Shown here: piece after piece, positions 7,895-16,616 of the stretch | Layout of the letters: each line of letters begins with the position of its first letter | Numbering within the stretch: the first letter of the stretch is position 1 | Assembly: GCA_018383195.1 (NCBI GenBank) | Contig: JAGZOP010000009.1 | Location: 10,242 to 74,241, forward strand | Direction: 5' to 3' | Length of the DNA: 64,000 bases | From: Clostridiaceae bacterium | GTDB taxonomy: Bacteria; Bacillota; Clostridia; Oscillospirales; Butyricicoccaceae | Translations under genes and position numbers: made by a program | Notes under the pieces: generated by a model | Database searches by the model: none | Told to the model about the DNA's origin: nothing | Seen by the model: the letters and a program-made list of their open reading frames with translations, nothing else

Positions 7895-8902
7895 TTGAAG
7901 GTCACAATCAACTATATTGCAGAACTGGCTGGTGTCTCCCGCGGAACGGTTGATAAAGTCATTCATAAACGCCCCGGCGTTCGTCCGGAGGTTCGGGAAC
8001 ATGTGATGCAGGTGATACGTCAAACAGGCTATCAACCCATTCATAGATCACTCGAACCAACCAGCAAAACAGTTGCTGTCATCATGCCGCGCACGACGGA
8101 TACGTATTTTGCGGCACTAAAAGCCGAATTGGATGCACGATGCGATTTGCTTCCGGATTTGACATTGCGCTATCACTTTTGTGAATCAACTGATATTGAC
8201 AGCCAGCTTGCGGCTTTGCAGCACCCAGCGGATGCATGGCTGATCCGCGGAGTTCGCAGCGAACGTCTGCGAATCCGGCTGAAACAGCTTGAATGCCCGA
8301 TTTTTTTCTTGGATGCCGAAGTCCCGGGCGTATCTTCTGTCTGCACCTTCTGTGAAGATAATTATCAAGGAGGGCGGATTGCGGCGTCATTGCTCTCAAA
8401 ATGTATGGGGCGGTATGGGAAAGCCGCGGTATTGGCGGGATCTCCGGAAATTGCAAGCCATTGTCAGCGGTTGGACGGATTTCTGGACTATTTACAGGAG
8501 CATTGCCCGGAAATCGAGGTGGTTGCACAGCTGTTTTCTCAGGATCAGAGTGTGATTGCATACACACAGGCTTGCCGCACATTGGACCAGTTTCCAGAGC
8601 TCAAGGGATTTTGCAATTTGGCGGGTTATGCAGGCGAAATCGGGCAGGCAATGCTGCAAAGGAAGCGTCCGGTCAAGATGGTTTGTTATGATAGCACCGC
8701 AGATGTCGCGGCGCTGATTCAGAAAGGAATTGTGGAATTTTCAATCAGCCTGTTATTGTCCCAACAAGCTGGCAGCATTATAAATACGTTATACGACTAT
8801 TTGCTGCGGGGAATTCCTCCGATCGAGAGCTGCATTCAAACACCGGTCACGGTCCTGTTTGATGAAAGCCTTGGCGGGATTCTGCCGGATGGGCAAAAAT
8901 AA
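7895..8902 (+). CDS. LacI-family transcriptional regulator
   Basis: A 335-residue repressor. The N-terminal LacI HTH reads INYIAELAGVSRGTVDKVIHKRPGV at residues about 4-28. A periplasmic-binding-protein-like effector domain runs from about 55 to the end. It has AGGAGG ten bases before a TTG start at 7895; upstream ATGs in the same frame lie inside or next to the terminator and lack such a site. LacI repressors usually control adjacent sugar genes, so the dehydrogenase just upstream is its likely target. The effector is unknown. Confidence 0.85.
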   Translation: MKVTINYIAELAGVSRGTVDKVIHKRPGVRPEVREHVMQVIRQTGYQPIHRSLEPTSKTVAVIMPRTTDTYFAALKAELDARCDLLPDLTLRYHFCESTDIDSQLAALQHPADAWLIRGVRSERLRIRLKQLECPIFFLDAEVPGVSSVCTFCEDNYQGGRIAASLLSKCMGRYGKAAVLAGSPEIASHCQRLDGFLDYLQEHCPEIEVVAQLFSQDQSVIAYTQACRTLDQFPELKGFCNLAGYAGEIGQAMLQRKRPVKMVCYDSTADVAALIQKGIVEFSISLLLSQQAGSIINTLYDYLLRGIPPIESCIQTPVTVLFDESLGGILPDGQK

Positions 8903-8987
8903 GTTTTGCTTTGATACAGGGGCAGCTTTCGCTTTACACATGGGAACACATCTGTGCATTAAAATATCAATGTTCGGATATTCAAGA

Positions 8988-9021
8988 AATAAGGTCGCAG
9001 CAATAGCTGCGACCTTATTTT
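8988..9021. terminator. Hairpin terminator between the convergent LacI gene and gdhA
   Basis: AATAAGGTCGCAG / CTGCGACCTTATT is a 13-pair stem with TTATTTT on the + strand and a weaker T-rich tail on the - strand, so it may serve both genes. Confidence 0.8.
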
Positions 9022-9110
9022 GCAGGGCGATAGATAAATCATCAAATGTGCGATGATTCACTTATCATATGTTTTCGTGATAAATAGCCGTTTTCAATGG
9101 AATTGGCAGA

Positions 9111-10460
9111 TCAATATGCAACACCCTGCCAGATCATTGCATCGCAAACCTTCTCAAAGCCGGCGATGTTTGCACCAGCAACCAGATTGCCCGGCATACC
9201 GTAACGCTCTGCTGCGTCCTTGCATGCTGCGTAGATATTCACCATGATCTGATGCAGCTTTGCGTCAACCTCGTCGAATGTCCACGACAGGCGCTGGCTG
9301 TTCTGGCTCATTTCCAGACCGGAAGTTGCTACGCCGCCTGCGTTGGCAGCCTTTGCCGGACCAAATGCAACGCCTGCTGCTTGGAATGCTTCGACAGCCT
9401 CCGGTGTGCAGGGCATATTTGCGCCTTCTGCAATCGCCTGAATGCCGTTTGCAATCAGAGCCTTTGCTTCTTCACCGTTCAGTTCGTTCTGGGTTGCGCA
9501 GGGCAGCGCAATGTCGCACGGAACGCTCCAGATGCCGCGGCAGCCTTCTACATACTTTGCAGACGGCACATAGTCCAGATAGGTCTTAATGCGTGCGCGC
9601 TTGACCTCTTTGATTTCCTGAATTACCTGATAATCAATGCCGTTTTCGTCAACAACATAGCCGTTGGAATCGCTCATAGCAATGACCTTGCCGCCGAGCT
9701 GGGCCGCCTTCTGGCAGGCATAGGTCGCAACATTGCCGGAGCCGGAGATTACGACGCGCTTGCCCTCAAAGGAAGTGCCCATGTCCTTGAGCATTTCGTT
9801 CATATAGTAGCATGCGCCGTAACCGGTTGCTTCGGTGCGTGCGAGGGAACCGCCGGCGCCAACCTTCTTGCCGGTCAGCACGCCGGTAAATTCGTTGCGC
9901 AGACGTTTGTACTGACCGAACATGTAGCCGATTTCGCGTGCACCAGTACCGATGTCACCCGCCGGAACGTCGGTATCCGCGCCGATATGCTTGGAAAGCT
10001 CGGTCATGAAGGACTGGCAGAAATGCATGATCTCAGTATCGCTTTTGCCCTTCGGGTCGAAGTCCGAGCCGCCCTTGCCGCCGCCCATGGGGAGACCGGT
10101 CAGGCTGTTTTTGAAGATCTGCTCAAAGCCGAGGAACTTGATAATGGACTGGTTGACAGACGGATGCAGACGCAGACCGCCCTTGTAGGGACCGATTGCG
10201 GAGTTGAACTGGATACGCCAGCCGCGGTTGACCTGCACCTTGCCTGCGTCATCGACCCACGAAACACGGAAGTTGATGATGCGCTCCGGCTCCACGATGC
10301 GCTCCATGATGCCGTTCGCTTCGATTTCCGGACGAGCGTCTACAACCGGCTCCAGAGACTCGAAAACCTCGCGGACTGCCTGCAGGAACTCGGGCTCGTG
10401 TGCGTTGCGCTGCTCAAGACCGGCGTAAACGCGCTTCAGATACTCATTTTTCAGTGCCAT
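9111..10460 (-). CDS. gdhA: NADP-type glutamate dehydrogenase
   Basis: Catalyses reversible amination of 2-oxoglutarate to glutamate; one of the main ammonia-assimilation enzymes. The 449 residues match the hexameric small-GDH family. The catalytic/substrate segment GGGKGGSDFDPKG is near 124, PAGDIGTGAREIGYM near 165, and the dinucleotide motif GSGNVATYA near 240. NADP use is inferred from overall similarity to biosynthetic GDHs. The start MALKNEYLKR at 10460 has GAAGGGAAG upstream; the 36-residue extension contains the promoter region and is rejected. Confidence 0.94.
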   Translation of the reverse strand: MALKNEYLKRVYAGLEQRNAHEPEFLQAVREVFESLEPVVDARPEIEANGIMERIVEPERIINFRVSWVDDAGKVQVNRGWRIQFNSAIGPYKGGLRLHPSVNQSIIKFLGFEQIFKNSLTGLPMGGGKGGSDFDPKGKSDTEIMHFCQSFMTELSKHIGADTDVPAGDIGTGAREIGYMFGQYKRLRNEFTGVLTGKKVGAGGSLARTEATGYGACYYMNEMLKDMGTSFEGKRVVISGSGNVATYACQKAAQLGGKVIAMSDSNGYVVDENGIDYQVIQEIKEVKRARIKTYLDYVPSAKYVEGCRGIWSVPCDIALPCATQNELNGEEAKALIANGIQAIAEGANMPCTPEAVEAFQAAGVAFGPAKAANAGGVATSGLEMSQNSQRLSWTFDEVDAKLHQIMVNIYAACKDAAERYGMPGNLVAGANIAGFEKVCDAMIWQGVAY

Positions 10461-10539
10461 TATAAAACTTCCCTTCGTCAGATATACGTCTCCATACGGC
10501 GCTGCCATACAGAAATGCAGTATTACTTGAATGGCTATT

Positions 10540-10568
10540 ATTTTATCACAAGCGGTAGAAAATTGCAA
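10540..10568 (-). promoter_or_regulatory. Promoter of gdhA
   Basis: On the - strand TTGCAA (10568-10563), 17 bases, TAAAAT (10545-10540), leaving an untranslated leader of roughly 70 bases. Confidence 0.65.
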
Positions 10569-10695
10569 TCGAAAGGAGTATATAGATTCACATAAAATGT
10601 GTCCGTGTCACAAAGAATTTTGTGTTTTTCGCACGATAGAGTGAGAAAAAGATTTCCTTTAATTGTAATATCTTTATTTCAAAGCGTTTTAACTG

Positions 10696-11976
10696 TCAAT
10701 CCTGTTTTTGGATGACATATTGATCGTTCAGAACCATCCAGAGCTGCGGGAAATACCGCATAATGTTCCAAACACTGATGCCATGCAGATGGAATTCGTG
10801 TGCGAGTGCAAGCTTGGACTCAATGCTGCGCGCGTCCTCAAACCAGACCTCGTGTTCGACGCGGTCGCGGTAGTAGTTGTAAAACGGTGACTGCGCGGTT
10901 TCATCGAACGCAATGGATGCGCCGCGGTTCACAGCCTGCTCGACCGCAGCCACGTTGCCAATGCTCTGTGCGACCGACTGACCGGGTACATGCGGCAGCG
11001 TCCAGTCATAGCCGTAATTGGGGATGCCCATGAAAATGCGGGTGGACGGGATGGCGGAAACCGCGTACTGCATCACCTGTCGCACCTTGTTGAGCGGAGC
11101 GACCGCCATGGGTGCAGAATGGGCATACCCCCATTCGTAGCTCATGATCAGCACATTGTTTGCTGCTTGACCGAGCTGCGCATAGTCATGTGCTTCGTAG
11201 AGCAAACCGCGTTGGTCGGATGAGGTTTTCGGCGCAAGTGCGACAAAGACTGTAAAACCGAGCGGGTTGAGCGTTTGCCGCAGCAGGGTAATAAATGCAG
11301 CGTAACGGTCGCGGTCTGCGGGCGGGATGTACTCGAAATCGACATCGACCCCGCCGTATCCGTGTGCAGTCATGTATGCAATCAGATTTTGAATCAGACG
11401 CTGTTGGGCAGCCGGGCAATTCAGCAGACGGCTTGCACGTTCTCCGGAAAAGGTGCCGTCCGGCGCGAGCGTGGTGAGCACCATAAGCGGAATTGCCCCA
11501 AATTCCCGCGCGGCTTCGGGAAGATTGCGGTCATCAATGACGGAAAGTCCGCCATCCGGCTGTGCGCCGAAGGCAAAGACCGAAAGATAGGTCAGATACG
11601 GGAGCGTTTTGCGCAGGATGGAGAGGTCAATATTGGGATAGGCATAGCCGTTGACTGCGAGCGTCCCCTTTTTCGCACCCTCATATTCGAGGACAAGCTG
11701 CTGCCCGGGGAAAATACGGTCGTTGCCTCCGAGCTGCGGGTTGTTCTGCCAGAGCTGATAGACGGTCATGCCGTTTTTTGCGGCAATCGAGCCGAGGGTA
11801 TCGCCTTGCTGCACGGAATATACCCGTTTCGGGAAAAGAATCACAAGCGCCTGTCCGGGCGTCAGGCGTGCAGGTTCGTGCAGACCGTTGTCGGAAATAA
11901 TCCGCTGCATGGGGACGTCGTGCGCACGGGCAATCGAGTATACCGTGTCCCCTGGCTTTACTACATGAATTACCAT
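10696..11976 (-). CDS. LysM-GH18 glycoside hydrolase (spore cortex/germination type)
   Basis: A 426-residue protein with two LysM peptidoglycan-binding repeats at the start (about 2-46 and 51-95). A GH18 catalytic domain follows from about 105, with the catalytic DxxDxDxE signature GGVDVDFEYI. No signal peptide is present. That is typical of the B. subtilis YaaH/SleL (N-acetylglucosaminidase) group, which is placed on the spore from the mother cell. This supports a spore-forming ancestry, though sporulation itself is not proven. The start has AAGGTGGG upstream. The gene ends 235 bases before gdhA starts, with no clear terminator between them. Confidence 0.87.
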   Translation of the reverse strand: MVIHVVKPGDTVYSIARAHDVPMQRIISDNGLHEPARLTPGQALVILFPKRVYSVQQGDTLGSIAAKNGMTVYQLWQNNPQLGGNDRIFPGQQLVLEYEGAKKGTLAVNGYAYPNIDLSILRKTLPYLTYLSVFAFGAQPDGGLSVIDDRNLPEAAREFGAIPLMVLTTLAPDGTFSGERASRLLNCPAAQQRLIQNLIAYMTAHGYGGVDVDFEYIPPADRDRYAAFITLLRQTLNPLGFTVFVALAPKTSSDQRGLLYEAHDYAQLGQAANNVLIMSYEWGYAHSAPMAVAPLNKVRQVMQYAVSAIPSTRIFMGIPNYGYDWTLPHVPGQSVAQSIGNVAAVEQAVNRGASIAFDETAQSPFYNYYRDRVEHEVWFEDARSIESKLALAHEFHLHGISVWNIMRYFPQLWMVLNDQYVIQKQD

Positions 11977-12060
11977 TTGGTTCCCACCTTTCTCAGCTTA
12001 TTCTATGCAGTGGGCGCTTGTCCTGTGCACAAGAGAACAGGCGCATTGTAGATGGATGCT

Positions 12061-12088
12061 TTCCAAATCGGACAGAACATGATAAAAT
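12061..12088 (+). promoter_or_regulatory. Likely promoter of the thioesterase-mutY operon
   Basis: TTCCAA (12061-12066), 16 bases, TAAAAT (12083-12088). Confidence 0.45.
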
Positions 12089-12146
12089 GAAAGCGATTCC
12101 AGAGTAAAAGCCCGCATGGGCTGAAAGATAAAAGGAGAATTCTGGT

Positions 12147-12557
12147 ATGGCAGATATATTACAGCATCTGAAAGACCGTCATGAACATGGTGTGTATCAT
12201 CAGATGCATGGCTTGAAAATTTTATCGCTTGCCGATGGTTATGCCGAAGTGTTTATGCCTGCAAGCGAGAGCATTCTCAACCCACTGGGAAATGTGCACG
12301 GCGGCGCAATCTATACGCTGTGCGACGTGGCAGCAGGCACGGCGGCGGCGTCCCGCGGTCGGGCGGGTGTGACCCTGTCCAGTTCTATGACCTATCTGCG
12401 TCCCGGACATGCGGGGGAAGGGCTGCTCGCCAAGACACGTGAGTTCAAATCTGGCAGAACGACCGCAGTGTACGGTGTAGATGTGTATCAGGGGGATCGA
12501 CTGATCGCAAACGGGCAGTTTACCATGTACTACACAGGGGAGACCATCGAAGTCTAA
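12147..12557 (+). CDS. PaaI-family hotdog-fold thioesterase
   Basis: A 136-residue acyl-CoA thioesterase of the PaaI/YbgC-like hotdog superfamily. The family signature N-x-x-G-x-x-H-G-G reads as NPLGNVHGGAIYTLCD near residue 49, with the catalytic acid region following. Natural substrate unknown; family members hydrolyse aryl- or medium-chain acyl-CoA. AAAGGAG precedes the start. Its stop overlaps the mutY start by one base (TAATG), so the two are translationally coupled although functionally unrelated. Confidence 0.87.
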   Translation: MADILQHLKDRHEHGVYHQMHGLKILSLADGYAEVFMPASESILNPLGNVHGGAIYTLCDVAAGTAAASRGRAGVTLSSSMTYLRPGHAGEGLLAKTREFKSGRTTAVYGVDVYQGDRLIANGQFTMYYTGETIEV

Positions 12558-13606
12558 TGACAAATGAAATCTGTGCACCGCTGCTTGACTGGTTCGAGGA
12601 CAACAAGCGCAGCCTTCCGTGGCGGCGCGACCGGGATGCGTATCATGTGTGGCTGAGCGAGATCATGCTCCAGCAGACCCGGGTGGAAGCGGTGATTCCA
12701 TACTATGAACGTTTTTTGGCGGTGTGCTCGACGGTACAGGCGCTTGCGGCGCTCGAGGAAGACCGGCTCATGAAGCTGTGGGAAGGATTGGGGTATTACA
12801 GCCGCGCCCGCAATCTGCAAAAAGCTGCGCGTGTAATTTGTGAAATGCATGGCGGCGTGTTTCCGAAGGATGATGCGGCGCTGCGCGCTCTGCCCGGGAT
12901 AGGGGATTACACGGCGGGTGCGGTTGGCTCGATTGCGTTCGGTCTGCCGGTTCCGGCGGTGGACGGCAATGTGCTGCGCGTGATTGCGCGGCTGACCGAC
13001 GATCACCGCTCGATTGACGACAGGAAGGTTCGGAAAGATATCACAAAGCAGGTGCAGGAGATTTTGCCCGCAGGGCGCAGCGGGGACTTCAATCAGGCGC
13101 TGATGGAATTGGGCGCGACCGTATGCCTGCCAAACGGCGCGCCGAAGTGCGGCGCCTGTCCGCTGGTGCATCTGTGCCGGTCTTATACGGAGGGAACGGC
13201 GCTGGCGCTGCCGGTACGTACCCCGAAGAAAAAAAGACGGGTGGAAATGCGCACCGTGCTTGTGCTGCGCTGCGGAAACCTGACTGCGCTGCGCCGCCGC
13301 CCGGAAGAGGGGCTGCTCGCCGGACTGTGGGAACTGCCGGCGTATGAAGGAAAGCTGACTCCGGACGAAGTCCGGGCAGCGCTGTGCGCGCAGGGATTTC
13401 GGGTGCGGGAAGTGCTCTCCCTACGTCCTGCAAAGCATATTTTTACACATATTGAGTGGCATATGACCGGTTACTATGTGGAGCTCGAGGCGGTACAGGA
13501 CGGATTGACTTGGGTAACGCCTGCGCAGCTGCATGGCGAATATGCGCTGCCGTCTGCATTCCGCACGTTCCGCGCGGTGGTCGAAGGAGGAGAACATGGA
13601 GTATAA
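12557..13606 (+). CDS. mutY: Adenine DNA glycosylase MutY
   Basis: Removes adenine mispaired with 8-oxoguanine in base excision repair. The 349 residues contain the EndoIII-like fold. The catalytic Glu region is SEIMLQQTRVEAV near 32, the helix-hairpin-helix LPGIGDYTAGAV lies near 112 and the catalytic Asp is in PAVDGNVLRV near 132. The [4Fe-4S] cysteines are spaced C-x7-C-x2-C-x5-C near 190. A C-terminal Nudix-like 8-oxoG recognition domain includes GLLAGLWELP. It is coupled to the upstream thioesterase and overlaps the downstream glycosylase gene by 11 bases, forming a repair operon. Confidence 0.93.
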   Translation: MTNEICAPLLDWFEDNKRSLPWRRDRDAYHVWLSEIMLQQTRVEAVIPYYERFLAVCSTVQALAALEEDRLMKLWEGLGYYSRARNLQKAARVICEMHGGVFPKDDAALRALPGIGDYTAGAVGSIAFGLPVPAVDGNVLRVIARLTDDHRSIDDRKVRKDITKQVQEILPAGRSGDFNQALMELGATVCLPNGAPKCGACPLVHLCRSYTEGTALALPVRTPKKKRRVEMRTVLVLRCGNLTALRRRPEEGLLAGLWELPAYEGKLTPDEVRAALCAQGFRVREVLSLRPAKHIFTHIEWHMTGYYVELEAVQDGLTWVTPAQLHGEYALPSAFRTFRAVVEGGEHGV

Positions 13607-14093
13607 CGTGGTGCATCACCCATTTGGACCGTTGTATGACGCGCACTCCCGCGTATTGATTTTGGGGTCGATCCCAAGTCCCAAGTCACGTGAGGTCAAT
13701 TTTTTCTACGGGCATCCGCAGAACCGCTTTTGGCGGGTTCTGGCGGCAGTGCTCGGAGAGTCTGCTCCGGAAACCATCGAGGAAAAACGCGCGATGGCGC
13801 TTCGGCATGGCGTTGCGCTGTGGGATACGTTGGCTTCCTGCGAAATCCGCGGTGCATCGGATGCTGCGATTCGCAATCCTGTGCCCAACGATATCGCATC
13901 GCTGATAAAAAAGACACAGATTCACGCGGTATTCTGCACTGGTGCGGTTTCGCATAAGCTCTATACACAGCTATGTCAGCCGCAGACCGGAATCCCGGCA
14001 GTGAAATTGCCTTCAACCAGTCCGGCAAACGCTGCGTGGTCGTTCGAGCGTTTAACCGAAGCATATCGGGTAATTGCGGAAACGCTGCAATAG
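13596..14093 (+). CDS. DNA-deoxyinosine (hypoxanthine) glycosylase
   Basis: A 165-residue member of the uracil-DNA glycosylase superfamily, resembling the deoxyinosine/hypoxanthine glycosylases of TIGR04274 type. It excises deaminated adenine from DNA. Motif I-like LGSIPSPKSREVNFFYGHPQNRFW is near residue 25 and the leucine-intercalation-side motif STSPANA near 142. The start at 13596 has AAGGAGG six bases upstream and lies inside mutY. A longer reading from 13533 is rejected because it would overlap mutY by 74 bases without a ribosome site. The mutY neighbourhood supports a repair role. Confidence 0.85.
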   Translation: MEYNVVHHPFGPLYDAHSRVLILGSIPSPKSREVNFFYGHPQNRFWRVLAAVLGESAPETIEEKRAMALRHGVALWDTLASCEIRGASDAAIRNPVPNDIASLIKKTQIHAVFCTGAVSHKLYTQLCQPQTGIPAVKLPSTSPANAAWSFERLTEAYRVIAETLQ

Positions 14094-14133
14094 GGCGAAA
14101 AGGACAGAAAAATCTGTGCCGAAGATGTTGGGA

Positions 14134-14163
14134 TTGACTAACTATGCGCAGGAGGATTATGAT
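14134..14163 (+). promoter_or_regulatory. Promoter of the mntP riboswitch transcript
   Basis: TTGACT (14134-14139), 18 bases, TATGAT (14158-14163), placing transcription start near the first base of the riboswitch aptamer. Confidence 0.7.
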
Positions 14164-14172
14164 AAAAAAACT

Positions 14173-14290
14173 CATGAGGGAGTAGTACGCGCATACAGCG
14201 TGATTCGTCAACATACCGGCTGCAACGCCTGGCGAATCTGAATGAACGAGACTCATGTGCAGCAGAAATGCTGTACGTGTGTCTTTTTTT
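14173..14290 (+). ncRNA. yybP-ykoY Mn2+ riboswitch with overlapping terminator
   Basis: P1 is CATGAG (14173-14178) against CTCATG (14252-14257). Inside it are the conserved loop elements of the family: GGGAGTAG directly after P1, ACCGGC...AACGCC in the second arm and CGAGAC just before the 3' P1 strand. The expression platform is visible. Bases 14249-14264 can instead pair with 14269-14284 around a GAAA loop, followed by T7 (14284-14290). That terminator uses the 3' strand of P1, so Mn2+-stabilised P1 would prevent termination and switch mntP on. The family and ligand are established; the mechanism here is read from the pairing. Confidence 0.9.
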
Positions 14291-14359
14291 ATTGGAACGC
14301 TGCGACAAGGCAGTAGGCTGCTGGTGTACAGAATATGATACAATAGAGGAGGATGCAGT

Positions 14360-14920
14360 ATGGGTTTTTGGGAAGTCTTTTTCATTGGCATTGGTTTGGC
14401 GATGGATGCCTTTGCGGTATCAGTCGGGAAAGGGCTGGCGACACCGAAATATGAGCCAAAGGGCTCGCTGATCTGTGGATTGTGGTTTGGCGGGTTCCAG
14501 ATGCTCATGCCGCTCATCGGCTGCTTCTTGGGGACGCAGTTTGCAGGATATATTGAGTCGGTCGATCACTGGATTGCATTTGTGCTGCTTGCGCTTATCG
14601 GCGGCAATATGATTCGGGAATCCCGCAGCGGGGAAGCGGAAGATGTGGACAGCTCCTATGCGCCGATGCGCATGCTGCCGCTTGCGGTGGCAACCTCGAT
14701 TGACGCACTTGCGGTTGGTGTGACATTCGCGTTTCTGGGAACGGACATCTGGAGTGCGGTTGCGGTGATTGGCGTGACTACGTTTGTGCTGTCTGCCGCC
14801 GGTGTGCGCATCGGCTCAATATTTGGAGAAAAATATGCGTCCCGTGCGGAACTGGCAGGCGGCGCGCTGCTCATTCTGATGGGAACGCGCATTTTGCTGA
14901 GCCATTTGGGTGTGCTCTGA
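14360..14920 (+). CDS. mntP: Manganese efflux pump MntP
   Basis: A 186-residue, six-segment membrane exporter that removes excess Mn2+. It is built as two halves, each with an acidic membrane motif: GLAMDAFAVSVGKG near residue 12 and ATSIDALAVGVTF near 112, matching the paired DUF204 repeats of MntP/YebN. The Mn2+ riboswitch directly upstream independently supports the assignment. GAGGAGG precedes the ATG. A second weak -10 (TACAAT at 14339) between riboswitch and gene could give some constitutive expression. Confidence 0.95.
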   Translation: MGFWEVFFIGIGLAMDAFAVSVGKGLATPKYEPKGSLICGLWFGGFQMLMPLIGCFLGTQFAGYIESVDHWIAFVLLALIGGNMIRESRSGEAEDVDSSYAPMRMLPLAVATSIDALAVGVTFAFLGTDIWSAVAVIGVTTFVLSAAGVRIGSIFGEKYASRAELAGGALLILMGTRILLSHLGVL

Positions 14921-14969
14921 TTTTTTATGAAAATCTCCTTTTTGTGCGGTCGGAATTTCGCAGAAACAC

Positions 14970-14998
14970 TTGATAAAGCGATGAATTTGCGGTAAAAT
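14970..14998 (+). promoter_or_regulatory. Promoter of the NhaC-family gene
   Basis: TTGATA (14970-14975), 17 bases, TAAAAT (14993-14998). A small hairpin ATGCGG/CCGCAT follows in the leader at about 15013-15032. Confidence 0.65.
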
Positions 14999-15074
14999 TG
15001 TTAACGTATCTTAATGCGGTGTCGTGCCGCATGAACAATTCCGTATGGTACGGGGGAAAAGGAGATAAAACATT

Positions 15075-16580
15075 ATGAGCGGTACCTTTTGGGCGGTATT
15101 GCCGCCCGTCATCGCGATTGCGCTCGCGCTGCTGACGAAGGAGGTCTATTCCTCACTGTTTGTTGGCATCTTTGTCGGCGCACTGATGTTTACCGGACTC
15201 AATCCGCTGCACGCGACCGAGACCACGTTCGCAATTATGGGGGAAAAAGTTTCAGGCAACATCAATATTATTCTGTTCCTAGTCATGCTGGGCATTCTGG
15301 TCTCGCTGATCACAAAGTCGGGCGCGTCCCGCGCTTATGGCGAATGGGCGACCCGCCACATCAAGTCCCGGCGCGGTGCGTCATTTGCAACTTCGGCACT
15401 TGGTGCGCTGATCTTTGTGGATGACTACTTCAACTGCCTGACCGTTGGTACGGTCATGCGTCCGATTACCGACCGACAGAAGATTACACGTGCAAAGCTT
15501 GCGTATATCATCGACGCGACTGCGGCGCCGGTGTGCATCATTGCACCGATTTCTTCGTGGGCAGCAGCGGTTTCTTCGTCGCTGCCGGAGGACGCGCATA
15601 TCAACGGCTTTTCGCTGTTCTTGCAGACCATTCCGTTTAATCTGTATGCGCTGCTGACATTGGCGTTCCTGATTTGGGTTTCGGCATCGAACATCGACTT
15701 CTTTGCAATGCGTAAGTACAATGAGAATGTCAAGAAGAGCGGCAAGATTGATTCTACCGGAGAAGAGGCAACGGTCATTGTTGGTTCGGGTCAGGTAAAA
15801 GATCTGATTGTTCCGATTTTGTTCCTGATTGCGACCTGCGTTCTGGCAATGTACTATAACGGCGGCGGTTTTGAGGGCGCAAGCATCGTTGATGCCTTTG
15901 CAAACTGCACCGCAGCGGACGCGCTTGTCCTTGGTTCGTTTGCAACGCTGATTTTTACTTTCCTCATGTATGTTCCGCGCGGCATTCTGAACTTTGGTCA
16001 GTTCTGTGAAGCGTTTACCGAGGGCTTCAAGGCAATGGTGCCCGCAATCTTCATTCTGACCTTCGCATGGACGCTGTCCGGCATCTGCTCGGAGGACTAT
16101 CTCAATCTGCGCGGCTTTGTGGCTTCTTATATCCATGCGGACGCAGCAATCGGCATGTTTATGCCTGCGATTTTCTTTGTCATTTCGCTTGGCATCGCCT
16201 TTGCGACCGGTACCTCTTGGGGTACGTTCGGCATCCTGATTCCGGTTGCATTTTCGATTTTCCCGGACGCAGCCTCTCTGAACATGCTGACCATTACGGT
16301 AGCGGCTTGTCTGGCGGGCGCAGTTTGCGGCGACCATATTTCCCCGATTTCGGACACCACCATTCTGGCGTCTGCGGGTGCGCAGTGCAAGCATTTGGAC
16401 CACGTATCTACCCAGATTCCGTATGCGCTGACAGTTGCGGCAATCAGCTTTATCGGCTATCTCGCTGCGGGCATTACCGGCAGCGGCTGGGTTGGTCTTG
16501 GCGTGGGCGCAGTGCTGCTCGCTGTTTTTGCGGTCTATATGACACGCAAATGCAAGGCAGCGGATAACGCCGAATCATAA
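15075..16580 (+). CDS. NhaC-family Na+/H+ antiporter-type transporter
   Basis: A 501-residue transporter with about twelve membrane segments, of the NhaC/ion-transporter superfamily. Typical stretches are FVDDYFNCLTVGTVMRPITD near 115, DATAAPVCIIAPISSWAA near 150, and ATGTSWGTFGI and CGDHISPISDTTILASAGA near 378 and 417. Members exchange Na+ for H+ or, like MleN, couple it to organic-acid exchange; the substrate is not certain. AAAGGAG precedes the ATG. It is monocistronic. It adds to the Na+ theme set by the Mrp cluster and the ATP synthase c subunit. Confidence 0.85.
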   Translation: MSGTFWAVLPPVIAIALALLTKEVYSSLFVGIFVGALMFTGLNPLHATETTFAIMGEKVSGNINIILFLVMLGILVSLITKSGASRAYGEWATRHIKSRRGASFATSALGALIFVDDYFNCLTVGTVMRPITDRQKITRAKLAYIIDATAAPVCIIAPISSWAAAVSSSLPEDAHINGFSLFLQTIPFNLYALLTLAFLIWVSASNIDFFAMRKYNENVKKSGKIDSTGEEATVIVGSGQVKDLIVPILFLIATCVLAMYYNGGGFEGASIVDAFANCTAADALVLGSFATLIFTFLMYVPRGILNFGQFCEAFTEGFKAMVPAIFILTFAWTLSGICSEDYLNLRGFVASYIHADAAIGMFMPAIFFVISLGIAFATGTSWGTFGILIPVAFSIFPDAASLNMLTITVAACLAGAVCGDHISPISDTTILASAGAQCKHLDHVSTQIPYALTVAAISFIGYLAAGITGSGWVGLGVGAVLLAVFAVYMTRKCKAADNAES

Positions 16581-16589
16581 GAAATAGAA

Positions 16590-16613
16590 AAGCTCCCCGC
16601 TTGGGGAGCTTTT
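16590..16613. terminator. Bidirectional terminator
   Basis: AAGCTCCCC / GGGGAGCTT with TTTTT on the + strand and TTTTC on the - strand, between the convergent NhaC and DUF1846 genes. Confidence 0.88.
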
Positions 16614-16616
16614 TGC

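Noticed and set aside
9252..10595. 447-codon + strand ORF across gdhA
   Set aside because: Exact antisense shadow of a recognised enzyme.
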